Source of the DNA: Alloscardovia macacae
GTDB taxonomy: Bacteria > Actinomycetota > Actinomycetes > Actinomycetales > Bifidobacteriaceae
Direction of reading: 5' to 3'
NCBI RefSeq assembly: GCF_002259705.1
Contig: NZ_MWWT01000005.1
Coordinates: forward strand, 434,001-498,000
Length of the DNA: 64,000 nucleotides
A program made the translations under genes and the position numbers. Positions 16,464 through 27,063 of this stretch are shown piece by piece; the stretch's first letter is position 1; each line of letters starts with the position of its first letter. Below the pieces are notes generated by a model. It did no database searches, had not been told where the DNA came from, and saw only the letters and a program-made list of their open reading frames with translations.

Positions 16464-17043
16464 CAGTCCTCGCGTTTATGTGAATTCGTATTAACCTTTT
16501 ACTAGTATAGATTATTTTTTTAAAAAATGCACTTCGTGTGGACATTTCCTCTCCCCGTGGACACCGTGAGCTGTGCCACAGTGGGATGTGAGCGGGGCTT
16601 TTTTCTCGCTGGGTGGGGGTTTTGGGCGGATGTGATCATGGGCGTGGTCATATGTGCTCAAAAGACGCTGGTAATCCTGACCTTTATGGTCAGATGTGCC
16701 CAAAAGTCTTCTTTACGGCCAGCTCCTGCCCTATTTTGAGCATATCTGACCATGAGGGCTGTGAGGAGGTGGGGTTTTGGGCGAGAATGACTACGGTAGT
16801 GGTCACTTCCGCCCAAAACTGTGTCTATGAATACCCGCTAAGCCTGTTTTGGGCGAGAATGACCATGTGCGGCCTGAGAGTAGCTGATTTTGGGCGTATA
16901 TGACTGCTGAGACAGTCATTCCCGCCCAAAACCTCGCAGGAGGGCCTCGAGACGGGAGGGGCGAGGCAGATAGAGGGAAAATTGGCATAGGAAAGGCGCC
17001 TCCCTCATGCAGAAGGAAGGCGCCTTCAAAAGTAAGTGAGCGC
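16464..17043. other. 580-base gene-free gap upstream of pafBC
   Basis: No credible ORF or RNA gene is seen. The first 60 bases next to pafBC are AT-rich (a T7/A6 run near 16505-16525) and probably hold its promoter. From 16620 to 16931 the gap is filled by copies of a 44-bp palindrome listed separately. The last 50 bases include AAGGCGCC repeats that form a hairpin (16995-17025) near the der stop, a probable terminator. Confidence 0.6.
16620..16931. repeat. Cluster of 44-bp palindromes with TTTTGGGCG ends
   Basis: Full copies are exactly 44 bases long at 16620-16663, 16775-16818 and 16888-16931. Each has a left arm beginning TTTTGGGCG, then TGAC about 5 bases on, and a mirrored right arm ending CGCCCAAAA (TGCTCAAAA in the first). 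Half copies lie at 16688-16705 (right), 16734-16752 (left) and 16847-16866 (left). The centre 10 bases vary. The same element appears at 41920-42086. I cannot name the element. Confidence 0.9.
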
Positions 17044-19275
17044 TTACTTACGATTCTTCTTCTCGCGCACGTTCACGGAAATCTGGATAGGCGTGCCTTC
17101 GAAGCCGAACTCATCGCGCAGAGAATGCTCGATGAAGCGGCGGTAACTGTGATCCAGGAAGCCTGTCGTAAAGATGACGAAACGTGGCGGACGCGTGGAT
17201 GCCTGCGTGGCGAAGAGGATGCGCGGCTGCTTACCACCACGAAGCGGGTGCGGGTGCGCAGCCTGAATCTGGCCGAGGAAGGAGTTCAGGCGGCCCGTGG
17301 ACACGCGCTTATCCCAGTTCTCGAGAGCCGTATCCATGGCCAGCTTCAAGCGGTTCGTATGCCAGCCGGTCTTTGCGGACAGGTTAATGCGCTGCGCCCA
17401 GGTGACGCGGTTAAACTCGGTCTCCCACAGGCGCTCGATGCGCTGACGGCCGAAATCATCCAGCAAATCCCACTTGTTAAAGATGAGTACGACCGCGCGT
17501 CCCGCATCTACAGCCTGGCTCATGACCTTCAGATCCTGATCCGAGATAGGCACAGAAACATCGAAGAGGACGAGAGCCAGCTCCGAGCGCTCGATGGCAG
17601 CCTGCGTGCGCAGACTCGAGTAATAATCCGCACCGGACTGCTTATGCAGGCGGCGCTTAATGCCTGCGGTGTCGATGAAGAGCCAGTCTTCACCGCCCAC
17701 GCTGACCACTTCATCCACAGGGTCACGTGTCGTTCCTGCGATGTCGCTCACCACAGCACGGTTCTCGCCAGACAGCTGGTTCAGCAGCGAGGACTTGCCC
17801 ACGTTCGGGCGGCCCACGAGAGCTACACGACGCAGGTGTGATGGAGTGAGCAGACCGGAGGTACGCTCTGCCTTCACAAGCATCTCGAGGGCCACGTCGA
17901 GCAGGTCACCTACACCGCGGCCGTGCATAGCCGAGATAGGATAAGGCTCGCCGAGGCCGAGACTCCAGAATTCTGCAGCCTGATACTCAAGCATCTGCGT
18001 GTCGAGTTTATTCACTGCGACAGTTACTGGCTTACCGGAGGCGCGCAGCATGGAGACGATACGCTCGTCACTGGCTGTGAGGCCTACGGAGCCATCCACG
18101 ACGAGCACGACTGCGTCGGCCAGCTGGACAGCTATCTGCGCCTGGGATGCGATGGCGGAGTCGATGCCCTCTACGTCTGCTTCCCATCCGCCCGTATCTA
18201 CGAGCTGGAAGCGCGTACCCGTCCATTCGGCTTCGTACGTGACCCGGTCGCGAGTCACGCCAGGAGTGTCTTCCACGATGGCAGCACGGCGGCCGAGGAT
18301 GCGGTTCACGAGCGTGGACTTACCCACATTCGGGCGACCCACGATGGCGAGGACGCCGACGGTGTCATCTACCTCATCTTCGGTGTCATCTTCAGTAAGA
18401 TCATCACCTGTGAGGTAGGCTTCGTCTCCCTCTTCAAGCTCATACTCGCTGAGCTGGTCCACATAATTTCCGAAGAGCTGCTCGTCGATGGCGGTATCCA
18501 CCATGTCGATGAGACACTGAAGCGTGACCTCGAAGCTCATGTCCGAGTTATCGATGGTCGTGACGCCTTCGGCTGCTTCGAGGAACGATGTGACCTGAGC
18601 GTCCTTAGCGTCGCGAGCGGCTACGTCATCGGTCGATGGCTGTGGAGTGCTCGCAGCTGCTGCAGCGTTTATAGCTGCCGCAGTCGCTTCAGTCGTCACA
18701 CTCACCCCGTTCTGAGCGTTCTGAGCGTTCTGAGCGTTCTGCGCATCGCGGCGCGCCTGACGCACCTCTTCGCGAGCAGTTAGCAGCACGCGCACTTCAG
18801 CTTCTGGAGCCACGACTGTAGTGATATCACGGCCTTCGACCACGATGCCCGCACCATTCGAGAAGCCCTGAGGATTCTCCTCTCCAGCGATATAAGCGCG
18901 CTGAGCGGCGATGAGCAGGTGGCGCACTGACATAATGGAGGATACTGCAGAAACATGCGAGGCGACTTCAGTCGAGCGAATAGCCTCACTGAGGTCTACC
19001 CCATCGCTGCTGACTCCTGGATGCTCCGGGTCGAGAGAAATCTCGAAGTGATCTTCCGTGAAGAAATCTGCGACGAGCTGGGTCAGGCGTTCTTCAGCAC
19101 TAGCGTCTCCACTCGCGACGCCCTCCAGCGTCTCCCCATGCTGCAGGCACCACCACGCTGCCGCGCGGTACATCGCCCCCGTGTCGAGGTACGCGTAGCC
19201 GAAGTGCTTCGCGAGCGCACGTGCAGTGCTGGACTTTCCTACTCCAGATGGTCCGTCTATAGCTACTGTGATCAC
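17044..19275 (-). CDS. cmk-der: Bifunctional cytidylate kinase / ribosome assembly GTPase Der
   Basis: A 743-residue fusion typical of several actinobacteria. The first ~250 residues are CMP kinase (P-loop [34 protein letters not shown]), which makes CDP. The rest is Der/EngA: two G domains with GRPNVGKST near residue 315 and GRPNVGKSS near 490, the DTPG and NKLD / NKWD motifs, and a C-terminal KH-like domain for 50S subunit assembly. In the CMP kinase LID region a low-complexity insert (NAQ repeated four times, then Ala/Thr-rich) is present. The GTG start overlaps the preceding pseudouridine synthase stop (GTGA). Confidence 0.95.
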   Translation of the reverse strand: MITVAIDGPSGVGKSSTARALAKHFGYAYLDTGAMYRAAAWWCLQHGETLEGVASGDASAEERLTQLVADFFTEDHFEISLDPEHPGVSSDGVDLSEAIRSTEVASHVSAVSSIMSVRHLLIAAQRAYIAGEENPQGFSNGAGIVVEGRDITTVVAPEAEVRVLLTAREEVRQARRDAQNAQNAQNAQNGVSVTTEATAAAINAAAAASTPQPSTDDVAARDAKDAQVTSFLEAAEGVTTIDNSDMSFEVTLQCLIDMVDTAIDEQLFGNYVDQLSEYELEEGDEAYLTGDDLTEDDTEDEVDDTVGVLAIVGRPNVGKSTLVNRILGRRAAIVEDTPGVTRDRVTYEAEWTGTRFQLVDTGGWEADVEGIDSAIASQAQIAVQLADAVVLVVDGSVGLTASDERIVSMLRASGKPVTVAVNKLDTQMLEYQAAEFWSLGLGEPYPISAMHGRGVGDLLDVALEMLVKAERTSGLLTPSHLRRVALVGRPNVGKSSLLNQLSGENRAVVSDIAGTTRDPVDEVVSVGGEDWLFIDTAGIKRRLHKQSGADYYSSLRTQAAIERSELALVLFDVSVPISDQDLKVMSQAVDAGRAVVLIFNKWDLLDDFGRQRIERLWETEFNRVTWAQRINLSAKTGWHTNRLKLAMDTALENWDKRVSTGRLNSFLGQIQAAHPHPLRGGKQPRILFATQASTRPPRFVIFTTGFLDHSYRRFIEHSLRDEFGFEGTPIQISVNVREKKNRK

Positions 19276-20048
19276 AGTCCCACCGCCTTCGCCAGAGAGT
19301 CCACTTCTGCCTGCGAGAGGACACGGTACGAGCCTGGCTTAATCTCGCCGAGCTTGATAGGTCCTATCTGTGTGCGCACGAGGCGCACCACTTCGAAGCC
19401 GAGCGAGCCGAAGATACGGCGCACGATGCGGTTTCGGCCTGAATGCAGGACCACGCGCAGCATAGTGAAGTCGCGCGTCTGGTCGAGGATGGTGCACTGG
19501 TCGAGCTTTATCCAGCCGTCGTCCAGCTGCACGCCTGTGGTGACGAGTCGGCGCGCGACTCCCCCGCCCACGCGGCCTTCTACGGTGACGATGTACGTCT
19601 TCGCTACTTCGTACTTCGGATGCATGACGTGCTGCGAGAGCTCGCCATCATCCGTCATAAGGATGAGGCCTTCAGAATCATAGTCGAGGCGCCCCATGTG
19701 GAAGACGCGCTCGTAGCGGTCTCCGATGATGTCGCGCAGAGTCCAGCGCCCGCGCTTGTCTTCCATAGCAGACAGCACTTTCTTCGGCTTATTTAAGGCG
19801 AGAGTGATGTGCTTATTCGTGAGGCGTACGCGTGAACCGTCCACGCGTATCTCCTGCTTGGCAGGGTCTACGCGCGTTCCGAGCTCGGTGACGAGTTCTC
19901 CGTCTACTTCTACGCGACCGTCCGTAATGAGGATTTCGCACTTGCGGCGTGAGCCGAATCCTGCCTGGGCGAGGACCTTCTGAAGGCGTATCCCGGAATC
20001 TGTTTTTTCTTCATGCGCTTTCTTCGCGCGAGAATATGGATGTGGCAT
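19272..20048 (-). CDS. rluB: Pseudouridine synthase RsuA/RluB family
   Basis: A 258-residue enzyme that isomerises a uridine in 23S (or 16S) rRNA. It has an N-terminal S4 RNA-binding domain ([22 protein letters not shown]) and the catalytic aspartate in [17 protein letters not shown] near residue 115, then [12 protein letters not shown]. The ATG at 20048 is preferred because GGGAGA lies five bases before it; the reading frame continues about 38 codons upstream without homology. It directly precedes cmk-der, an arrangement common in Gram-positives, with overlapping stop/start. Confidence 0.9.
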   Translation of the reverse strand: MPHPYSRAKKAHEEKTDSGIRLQKVLAQAGFGSRRKCEILITDGRVEVDGELVTELGTRVDPAKQEIRVDGSRVRLTNKHITLALNKPKKVLSAMEDKRGRWTLRDIIGDRYERVFHMGRLDYDSEGLILMTDDGELSQHVMHPKYEVAKTYIVTVEGRVGGGVARRLVTTGVQLDDGWIKLDQCTILDQTRDFTMLRVVLHSGRNRIVRRIFGSLGFEVVRLVRTQIGPIKLGEIKPGSYRVLSQAEVDSLAKAVGL

Positions 20049-20121
20049 CGTTCTCCCAACGTGACCTAGAGAAGATATCCCTGCATAACATGAGAGATAC
20101 CTTAAGAATATGTGTTTCCTT

Positions 20122-20150
20122 TTGATTATAGACCATGGCCTTGATAGAAT
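20122..20150 (+). promoter_or_regulatory. Sigma-70-type promoter for the aquaporin gene
   Basis: TTGATT at 20122-20127 and TAGAAT at 20145-20150 are separated by 17 bases, 28 bases before the ATG of the channel gene and pointing toward it. Confidence 0.6.
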
Positions 20151-20177
20151 GACTACGTTCACTCAAAGCGAGGTATT

Positions 20178-21155
20178 ATGACAGATAATTTAATATATAC
20201 GACACAGACCCCAGAGCCTTCTGCACAGACTTCTGCGAAGGCTCATCATCACAAGTGCTCGCATCATGAGCTCAGCCCGAGCCGCGTAGTCCGCGTAGGT
20301 GCGGAATTTGCTGGTTCGGCTGCTGTGATGTTCGCCATTTATGCGCTGAGCACCTGGGGTACTATTATTAATTCGACCTCTGTGCTGGCACTGGTGGGAC
20401 TCGGCACAGCACTCGCCTACGCTGCTGCGAGCCTTATCTTCGGTCGCGCATCTGGCGGTCATTTTAATCCTGCAGTCACGTTTGCTGGCATCCTTACGGG
20501 TGTGACGCAGTGGCTGGATGGTGTGCTGTACATCATCGCGCAGGTTCTCGGTGCTCTGGCAGCTGCTGGCGTATGGTTTTTGGTGACTCCTACGTCCCAG
20601 TCCATCACGCATAGGACGTGGTTCGGCATCGTCGTGAACGGTTTCGACTCGAATAACCCTGCTGCTACCCTGCTCGGTCAGAATGCGGGCTTGAGCTTCG
20701 GCATTCAGGCGGCCATCGCGGTGGAGCTCATCTTCACCATCGTGGTCGTGGCTGCCTTCTTCTCCACTGTCCGTTCGAATGGTGCTCCTCATAAGAATCA
20801 CGTGATGGCTATCGCTGCTGCGTATGGTGTGGGCGCTATGGTCAGCTACCTCGTGGACGGCGCTGGTTTGAATCCAGCTCGTGCCACGGGTATCGCGGTC
20901 TTCGGTGCGATGAACGGCATGGCGACGAATCCGCTGACTCAGCTGTGGGTCTTCTGGGTCGCACCGCTCGTGGCTGCTGCTGTGGTCGCATTCGGCTTCA
21001 TCATCCGCGATTCCGTGCGTGCTCAGCGTGCGGAGACGGCTGCTGCTGTAGAAGCTCTGCGTGCCGAGAAGGAAGCGGAAGCTGAGGCTGAGACTGAAGC
21101 TGAGGCTGCTGAGACGGACGTTCCTGAGGTGACCGTAGAGACGACCGAAGAGTAG
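20178..21155 (+). CDS. Aquaporin / glycerol facilitator family (MIP) channel
   Basis: A 325-residue channel with six hydrophobic helices and the two NPA boxes of the family, HFNPAVT near residue 97 and GLNPARATG near residue 235. It passes water or small uncharged solutes across the membrane; the choice between water and glycerol cannot be decided without modelling the selectivity filter. A polar Thr/His-rich N-terminus (AKAHHHKCSHHE) and an unusually acidic C-terminal tail (AEKEAEAEAETEAEA) flank the channel core. It is a single plus-strand gene among minus-strand neighbours. Confidence 0.88.
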   Translation: MTDNLIYTTQTPEPSAQTSAKAHHHKCSHHELSPSRVVRVGAEFAGSAAVMFAIYALSTWGTIINSTSVLALVGLGTALAYAAASLIFGRASGGHFNPAVTFAGILTGVTQWLDGVLYIIAQVLGALAAAGVWFLVTPTSQSITHRTWFGIVVNGFDSNNPAATLLGQNAGLSFGIQAAIAVELIFTIVVVAAFFSTVRSNGAPHKNHVMAIAAAYGVGAMVSYLVDGAGLNPARATGIAVFGAMNGMATNPLTQLWVFWVAPLVAAAVVAFGFIIRDSVRAQRAETAAAVEALRAEKEAEAEAETEAEAAETDVPEVTVETTEE

Positions 21156-21168
21156 TTTTTCTACGTAT

Positions 21169-21220
21169 ATACAATTTTCCCTCTCCCGTGGTGATCACTG
21201 TGGGAGAGGGAAAATTGTAT
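21169..21220. terminator. Bidirectional terminator between convergent genes
   Basis: Arms 21169-21187 and 21202-21220 are exact reverse complements over 19 bases, around a 14-base loop that itself contains GTGATCAC. It lies between the convergent channel and DUF3017 genes and carries T-runs inside the stem on both strands. Confidence 0.85.
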
Positions 21221-21493
21221 TTAGAGCAAACTTATGCTGAAACAGGTCACCGCAAGTCCGATGGCCAGCGCGTAACTAATGAAGACGTCAAAACCGACGG
21301 AACGCACCTTCCACGGCGCGCGGTCGCGAAGAACGAGGCGACACGTGCCGAGAACGAGCGAATACAGTGAGAAAAGATACGCGGCGATGTCCACGTGATT
21401 CCACCAGCCTAGGAGTGCGGCCGCTATCACCACTGCTACGGTGGTCAGGCTCGGCCATAATGGCTCGATGTGATCGGGAGTGTTCGTCTTCAC
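21221..21493 (-). CDS. DUF3017-like small membrane protein
   Basis: A 90-residue protein with two to three membrane helices (LTTVAVVIAAALLGWW, AYLFSLYSLVLGTCRLVL, GFDVFISYALAIGLAVTCF) and the RAPWKVRSVGFDV segment that marks DUF3017, an actinobacterial family found near folD or purH. It follows purH on the same strand 40 bases away. Function unknown. Confidence 0.75.
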   Translation of the reverse strand: MKTNTPDHIEPLWPSLTTVAVVIAAALLGWWNHVDIAAYLFSLYSLVLGTCRLVLRDRAPWKVRSVGFDVFISYALAIGLAVTCFSISLL

Positions 21494-21533
21494 CCTACGT
21501 ATCCTTTCTCGCGTCGTCTCTCGTCTCTACGGT

Positions 21534-23132
21534 TTAGTGGAAGAAGTGACGTGTACCCGTCACATACATGGTAATGCCCGCTTCCTCAGCAGCGGCGAAG
21601 ACCTCCTCATCGCGGATGGAACCGCCCGGATGAACGATGGCCTTCACGCCAGCATCGGTGAGAATCTTCATGCCATCAGCAAACGGGAAGAACGCATCCG
21701 AGGCTGCCACAGCACCCTGGGTACGATTCTGGCCATCAGCGAGCGTATTCGCGCGGTCTACTGCCAGATGCGAGGAATCCACACGATTCACCTGCCCCAT
21801 GCCGATGCCCACGGTAGCGCCATCATGTGCGATGAGGATAGCATTCGACTTCACAGAACGCACAGCGCGCCACGCGAAGGCGAGATCTTTCAAGGTCGTG
21901 TCGTCTGCGGCTTCGCCAGCCACGAGAGTCCAATTCTCTGGATTATCCCCCTCAGACTGGAAGACATCCATATCCTGAACGAGTAGTCCTCCATCTATCT
22001 GGCGAATCTGGGCGTGTGCGGCTGGACGAGCTGGCACCTTCAGAATGCGCAGGTTCTTCTTCGTCTGGAGGAGCTCAAGCGCGTCTGGCTCGAAGTCTGG
22101 AGCCACGATGACTTCGGTGAAGATAGGCTTCACATTCTGGGCCATCTCGAGAGTGACGGTGGTATTCGCTGCGATGACACCGCCGTAGGCACTCATCGGA
22201 TCGCAGGCGTGTGCCTTCCTGTGCGCTTCAGCCACGGTTTCGCCTATGGCGAGGCCGCATGGATTATTATGCTTGACCACTGCCACAGCGATGTCTTCTG
22301 GGAAGTCCCAGACACTGCGCCATGCGGCATCTGCATCGACGTAGTTATTATAGCTCATGGCTTTTCCGCCGAGCTGCTCAGCATGAGCGAAGTCAGCGGC
22401 GGTTAGAGGATCCACATACAGGCTCGCGCTCTGGTGCGAGTTCTCGCCGTAGCGCAGAACGGATTCCTTATCCCATGTGCGCGTATACGTGGTGATCTCG
22501 CCAGCCTTATCGAGGGTTTCCGGCTTCGTCCAGTGCTTCGATGCCCATTCGATGATAGTGGCATCATAGGCACTCGTATGTGCGAAAGCCTTTGCTGCAA
22601 GGTAGCGGCGTTCTGGAAGGGTGAAGCCAGAGCCATTCGTGATACGCTCAGCCAGGAGTGCGTAATCCTGCGGGTCGGTGATGACGGCCACAGTGGCAGC
22701 ATTCTTCGCAGCCCCACGGACCATAGATGGTCCGCCGATGTCTATCTTTTCGATGATGTCTGCTTCACTCGCCCCGGAGCGGACAGTATCTGCGAAGGGA
22801 TACAGGTTCACTACGACGGCGTCAAAAGGCTTAATCTCGAGCTTGTCGAGCTGGGCGGCATGATCTGGGTTCGTCATGTCTGCGAGGATGCCCGCATGAA
22901 TATGAGGATGAAGTGTCTTCACACGGCCTTCTAGACATTCTGGGAAGCCTGTGACATCTTCCGCAGGAGTGACATTCACGCCCAAATTCTTCAGGAATGC
23001 GGCAGTCGATCCTGTGGAGACGACTTCGGTGCCCGATTCGACGAATGCCTGGGCGAGAGTCTCGAGGCCTTCCTTATGGAAGACGGAGACGAGAACGCGA
23101 CGCACTGGGCGCGCGGTACTACTAGTGTTCAT
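21534..23132 (-). CDS. purH: Bifunctional AICAR formyltransferase / IMP cyclohydrolase
   Basis: A 532-residue enzyme for the last two steps of IMP synthesis. The N-terminal MGS-like cyclohydrolase domain begins [20 protein letters not shown] with [10 protein letters not shown] and [12 protein letters not shown]; the C-terminal transformylase has [13 protein letters not shown] near residue 265, [11 protein letters not shown], and [11 protein letters not shown] near the end. ATG 23132 is chosen because GGAGG lies six bases upstream; 27 in-frame codons before it show no homology and run into the previous gene. The start overlaps the DUF6350 gene end. Confidence 0.95.
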   Translation of the reverse strand: MNTSSTARPVRRVLVSVFHKEGLETLAQAFVESGTEVVSTGSTAAFLKNLGVNVTPAEDVTGFPECLEGRVKTLHPHIHAGILADMTNPDHAAQLDKLEIKPFDAVVVNLYPFADTVRSGASEADIIEKIDIGGPSMVRGAAKNAATVAVITDPQDYALLAERITNGSGFTLPERRYLAAKAFAHTSAYDATIIEWASKHWTKPETLDKAGEITTYTRTWDKESVLRYGENSHQSASLYVDPLTAADFAHAEQLGGKAMSYNNYVDADAAWRSVWDFPEDIAVAVVKHNNPCGLAIGETVAEAHRKAHACDPMSAYGGVIAANTTVTLEMAQNVKPIFTEVIVAPDFEPDALELLQTKKNLRILKVPARPAAHAQIRQIDGGLLVQDMDVFQSEGDNPENWTLVAGEAADDTTLKDLAFAWRAVRSVKSNAILIAHDGATVGIGMGQVNRVDSSHLAVDRANTLADGQNRTQGAVAASDAFFPFADGMKILTDAGVKAIVHPGGSIRDEEVFAAAEEAGITMYVTGTRHFFH

Positions 23133-24744
23133 GGGTATCCTCCGTGGTGTGGGTCGGGTTATGGGGGAAATCCGTGGCCTCGTGATGAGGGGAAGAAGCG
23201 GAAGAATTGACATCCTCAGAGCGAGAAGCGAGGTAAGCGCGACCGTAGATGACGCCGAGCTGGACGAGAACGATAACGATGACGAGTAGCCACGCGGTCA
23301 TCAGACCCCACTGAATAGGCCTGCCGAACGTGGCTAGACTTTCCGAAACGTCGATGCCGAGGAAAGCGAGGTTCTTCTCTCCCAGTGAGCCAGACGATAC
23401 GCGGATGAGCGCGAAACTCGTCGTTATGGTCACGAGAATGCTGACGATGAATGCGCCGAGCGGATACAGATAGTCGAGCAAGTCGCGCAGCGTGGGCCTC
23501 AGCTTGAGAAGTTTATACTCGCGACGTGCTACGAGCGTCCAGATGCCGAGGAGCGTGACGAGCAGGACCGGGGTGAAGAGTAGAGCTGTACGCGTGCCGT
23601 CAGACGGAATGGACTGCGGAAGTATGCCGAGGACAGGAATCGGAGGAAGAGCCGTGGACTGGTCCAGCCACAGGCTAAACGTTCCGAGCGTGCCGATGCT
23701 GATGGTGGCGCCGAACAGCCAGGCCAGAGCCCAGATGAGGAAGTTCGGGAGCCAGCCGATGCTCAGGACGGTGGTGGTGATGCGCGAACCGATGCCCATA
23801 TGTGTGAGGGTAAAGACATTCGCCATGGACGACCAGCCGAGGATAATCCAGACCAGAAGTGTGGCGAAGGCGAGCAGCAGGTACGTGATGAGGATACGGC
23901 GAGCAAGGCGCAGCCCGCGAGCGAGATTCGTACGCAGAGTGGCTGACGCATAGCGCTTTAGGACGCGGTGTTCGAGGAATGCATAGACTGGCGACGTCTG
24001 GTCGCTAGCGCACGACCATATCCAGCTGAGTGCTGCGATAAGTGCGGGATATGCTGCCACCTGCCACATCTGGGCAGCAAGTATGTCTCTGGTGAAGTAT
24101 GCCGTGCCGGCTGTGAGCGCTGTCCAGGTGAGGACAGACGCGAAATCTCCGAGGAGAGTGTTCCTGCGGCGCTGGAATGTAGCGCGCAGAAGTGACATGC
24201 TCAGCCACGTCAGGCCGAGTGGAATGATGGAGAGTTTCAGCTCGGTCGTATGAATGGCGAGACCTTGAGACAGGATGATGAGTCCTCCGGTGAATGAGGA
24301 GGTGACATTCCCGAGATCAGTGCCGGCTTCCATGGATGCGATGAGCAGGAAGAGGGAGACGAACAGGAAGATGGCGAGGGCGAACAGTCCGAATGCGATG
24401 ACACTCGTCAGGACTCCGCGCCAGATAGCTCGGCTCGGCTTGAGCTGGGGGAAGTGCGAGCCGGCGTACTCCCCAGAGTCTGTGGCGGAGTGCTGGGATG
24501 GTGTGCTGGACGATGTGGTAGACGAGGTGCTAGACGAAGTACTAGACGAGGTGCTAGACACAGAACGCGCGCTTCTGCCGGACATGCCAGAGCTCTGAGA
24601 ACTCGCGGTGGAGTTCTCACTCGCGGTGGAGTTCTCACTCGTGCGCGAACGCTTTTCAGAGCTGAAGCGCTCGCGTAAATCAGAGTGAGAAGCCGACTGT
24701 GAGCTCGAGTCGATGGTCGACGAAACGGTGCGTCCTTCTGCCAT
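23122..24744 (-). CDS. DUF6350 family polytopic membrane protein
   Basis: A 540-residue protein with a 110-residue Ser/Thr-rich cytoplasmic N-terminus, then about eight to ten hydrophobic helices. This matches the DUF6350 family lying between sucD and purN/purH in actinobacteria; function is unknown. The N-terminus includes coding tandem repeats: [12 protein letters not shown] around residues 65-80 and [12 protein letters not shown] around residue 40. The start lies only three bases after the sucD stop, so it is in the sucCD operon, and its end overlaps purH. Confidence 0.8.
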   Translation of the reverse strand: MAEGRTVSSTIDSSSQSASHSDLRERFSSEKRSRTSENSTASENSTASSQSSGMSGRSARSVSSTSSSTSSSTSSTTSSSTPSQHSATDSGEYAGSHFPQLKPSRAIWRGVLTSVIAFGLFALAIFLFVSLFLLIASMEAGTDLGNVTSSFTGGLIILSQGLAIHTTELKLSIIPLGLTWLSMSLLRATFQRRRNTLLGDFASVLTWTALTAGTAYFTRDILAAQMWQVAAYPALIAALSWIWSCASDQTSPVYAFLEHRVLKRYASATLRTNLARGLRLARRILITYLLLAFATLLVWIILGWSSMANVFTLTHMGIGSRITTTVLSIGWLPNFLIWALAWLFGATISIGTLGTFSLWLDQSTALPPIPVLGILPQSIPSDGTRTALLFTPVLLVTLLGIWTLVARREYKLLKLRPTLRDLLDYLYPLGAFIVSILVTITTSFALIRVSSGSLGEKNLAFLGIDVSESLATFGRPIQWGLMTAWLLVIVIVLVQLGVIYGRAYLASRSEDVNSSASSPHHEATDFPHNPTHTTEDTHEH

Positions 24745-24747
24745 AAT

Positions 24748-25668
24748 TTAGAGGTTCTCCATAATCTCACGCATGAACTGTGCAGTCTCGCTCGGGTTAC
24801 GGCCCACCTTAATACCGCACGATTCGAGAGCTTCTTTCTTACCCTGAGCAGTGCCACTTCCTCCAGAGACGATGGCGCCGGCGTGACCCATCTGCTTGCC
24901 TTCTGGAGCGCTATACCCTGCTATGTACGCGACCAGAGGCTTCGTCATGTGATCCTTAGCCCACAGTGCAAGCTCCTGCTCGGCGGATCCACCTATCTCC
25001 CCGATGAGAACACATGCTTTAATGTCTGGATCTTCATTCAAAATCTCGAGGGCTTCCTGCTGGGTCGTCCCCACGATAGGGTCTCCCCCGACGCCGATGG
25101 CTGCGCCGAATCCGTAATCGGCTAATTCAGACATCATCTGGTAGGTCAGAGTGCCAGACTTCGAGACGAGGCCAAGCGGGCCATGCTTCACTATGGTGTC
25201 TGGGATAATGCCGAGGTTTACACCGAAGGAGCCAGAGGCCATATCCTCGTCGGACGTGTAGGTGGCCAGACCTGGGCAGTTCGGCCCCACGATACGCACG
25301 CCGTGCTTCTGAGCCAGTGCCACGCAGTATGCGGTATCTGCTACAGGGATGCCTTCTGTGATAACGACGATGAGGGGAATCTCAGCTTCGATGGCCTCGA
25401 CCATGGCTGCTTTCGCGAAACGTGGAGGCACGAAGATAACGGATGCTTCTGCTCCCGTGGCTGTGCGTGCTTCTTCACACGTAGCATAGATGGCCACATC
25501 GCGCTGTCCCTCGCGGTCTTCAAAGCTAAGAGACTGTCCACCCTTACGTGGATTTACGCCAGCGACGATGTTCGTGCCAGCTTTCAGCATGCGCGCTGTG
25601 TGGGTCATCCCCTGATGTCCAGTCATGCCCTGGACTATAACGGGAGCGTTTGGTCGGATGAAACTCAT
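24748..25668 (-). CDS. sucD: Succinate-CoA ligase (ADP-forming) alpha subunit
   Basis: A 306-residue subunit carrying the CoA-binding Rossmann domain (IVQGMTGHQGMTHT, VAGVNPRKGG) and the phosphorylated histidine in GKQMGHAGAIVSG near residue 250. VGPNCPG near residue 125 is also conserved. With sucC it interconverts succinyl-CoA and succinate with ATP formation. Bifidobacteria-like organisms have an incomplete TCA cycle, so the role is probably succinyl-CoA supply. It follows sucC by 101 bases. Confidence 0.95.
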   Translation of the reverse strand: MSFIRPNAPVIVQGMTGHQGMTHTARMLKAGTNIVAGVNPRKGGQSLSFEDREGQRDVAIYATCEEARTATGAEASVIFVPPRFAKAAMVEAIEAEIPLIVVITEGIPVADTAYCVALAQKHGVRIVGPNCPGLATYTSDEDMASGSFGVNLGIIPDTIVKHGPLGLVSKSGTLTYQMMSELADYGFGAAIGVGGDPIVGTTQQEALEILNEDPDIKACVLIGEIGGSAEQELALWAKDHMTKPLVAYIAGYSAPEGKQMGHAGAIVSGGSGTAQGKKEALESCGIKVGRNPSETAQFMREIMENL

Positions 25669-25769
25669 AATATGCCTGCCTCTTGCTTAAGTCTGTGTCT
25701 GGGTCAGCGTTTTTGTGGTGCGCAGCGTGCGCGTGTGCTTGTGCGCGCGTGTGCGTCGCGCCCTATGCT

Positions 25770-26984
25770 TTATGCTTTGTGCTTTATGTGGAGATTTTCT
25801 GCTGCTATGGCCACAGCCTTATCTGCAGTCTCCTGCATAGTGCGAGCCACATGGATGCGTGGATGTCCTGCGCGGGAAATGAGTGCCAGACCTTCTTCTG
25901 CTTCATACCCGTCGAAGCGGATAACGATGTCCTTGACGGATTCGTTCGCGGATTCTAAGGAGTGGACGGCTTCGAGGATGCCTTCTGCGACGAGGCGGCA
26001 GGAGGTAATGCCTCCGTATACGTTCACGAAGACAGATTCCACCTGTGGGTCAGACATAACCACACTGAGACTTTCTGCCATAAGCTCTGCGGACGCGCCT
26101 CCGCCGATGTCGAGGAAGTTCGCAGGCTTCAATGGCGTGTCGTAGAGCGAGCCTGCATCTGCCACAGCATCGATGGAACTCATGACCAGTCCTGCACCGT
26201 TACCGATGACACCTACCTGACCGTCGAGATGGACATAATGGAGGCCATGTTCTTGAGCGCGAGATTCGAGCTGATCCTGCTCGAAATGCGTATCAAAACG
26301 CGACCAGTTATCATGGCGGAATGCAGCATTCGAATCGAGAGATATCTTTGCATCCAGTGCTACGAGATGCTTCGTGGACTCATCATCCGGGTTCCCCACC
26401 TTCGCAAGTGGGTTTATCTCCACGAGAGTAGCATCTGTGTTCTGGAAGACATGCCACATGTCGAGGAGAATCCGAGCAGCCTGGTCGTTATCTGCGTGAT
26501 GGAATCCTATGTTCTGCGCCATCTTTCGCGCAGCAGAAAAATCAAAGTTATCCAGCGGCCCTATGTGCAGGCGCTTGACGAATTCTGGATGCTCGCGTGC
26601 TATCTCTTCGACCTCAGTACCGCCCGCAGCTGTGGCGAGGACATCATAGTCCCGCGAGGAGCGGTCGACGGAGATAGACACGTAGTACTCGTGGAGGATG
26701 GATGCAGCTTCCACGACGAGAAGGCCACGAACCTTATGGCTGTGGATGGTCATGCCGAGAATGTGCTCGGACATGTACCGCGCCTCTTCTGCATCATGGA
26801 CTATCTTCACGCCACCGGCCTGACCGCGGTGTCCGATGCGCACCTGAGCTTTGAGAACACAAGGATATCCTATGCGGTCTGCAGCCTCTACAGCTTCATC
26901 TGCCGTAGCCGCAAAGATGCCTTCTGGGATAGGGACGTTATTTTCTGCAAGCAGTTCGCGTGCTTGATATTCGTAGAGATCCAT
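25770..26984 (-). CDS. sucC: Succinate-CoA ligase (ADP-forming) beta subunit
   Basis: A 404-residue protein starting MDLYEYQARELLAENNVPIP, the classical SucC start, with an ATP-grasp domain (RIGHRGQAGGVKIV), VEINPLAKV near residue 200 and the C-terminal domain motif GNGAGLVMSSID near 262 plus NVYGGITSC near 325. The last codons form a short direct repeat (AAAGCA three times) that continues past the stop. The 101-base gap to sucD is GT/GC-alternating and contains no gene. Confidence 0.95.
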   Translation of the reverse strand: MDLYEYQARELLAENNVPIPEGIFAATADEAVEAADRIGYPCVLKAQVRIGHRGQAGGVKIVHDAEEARYMSEHILGMTIHSHKVRGLLVVEAASILHEYYVSISVDRSSRDYDVLATAAGGTEVEEIAREHPEFVKRLHIGPLDNFDFSAARKMAQNIGFHHADNDQAARILLDMWHVFQNTDATLVEINPLAKVGNPDDESTKHLVALDAKISLDSNAAFRHDNWSRFDTHFEQDQLESRAQEHGLHYVHLDGQVGVIGNGAGLVMSSIDAVADAGSLYDTPLKPANFLDIGGGASAELMAESLSVVMSDPQVESVFVNVYGGITSCRLVAEGILEAVHSLESANESVKDIVIRFDGYEAEEGLALISRAGHPRIHVARTMQETADKAVAIAAENLHIKHKA

Positions 26985-27063
26985 GAAAGGCCTTTCTGTG
27001 CGACATCGTTCTTCTTATGGAAGGAAGAGCTGATACGAATGATACTGGCGTTCTGAGGGTGTC

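Noticed and set aside
16620-16931. CRISPR-like array from the repeated 44-bp units
   Set aside because: Units are palindromic, spacing is irregular, some are halves, and no cas gene is present.
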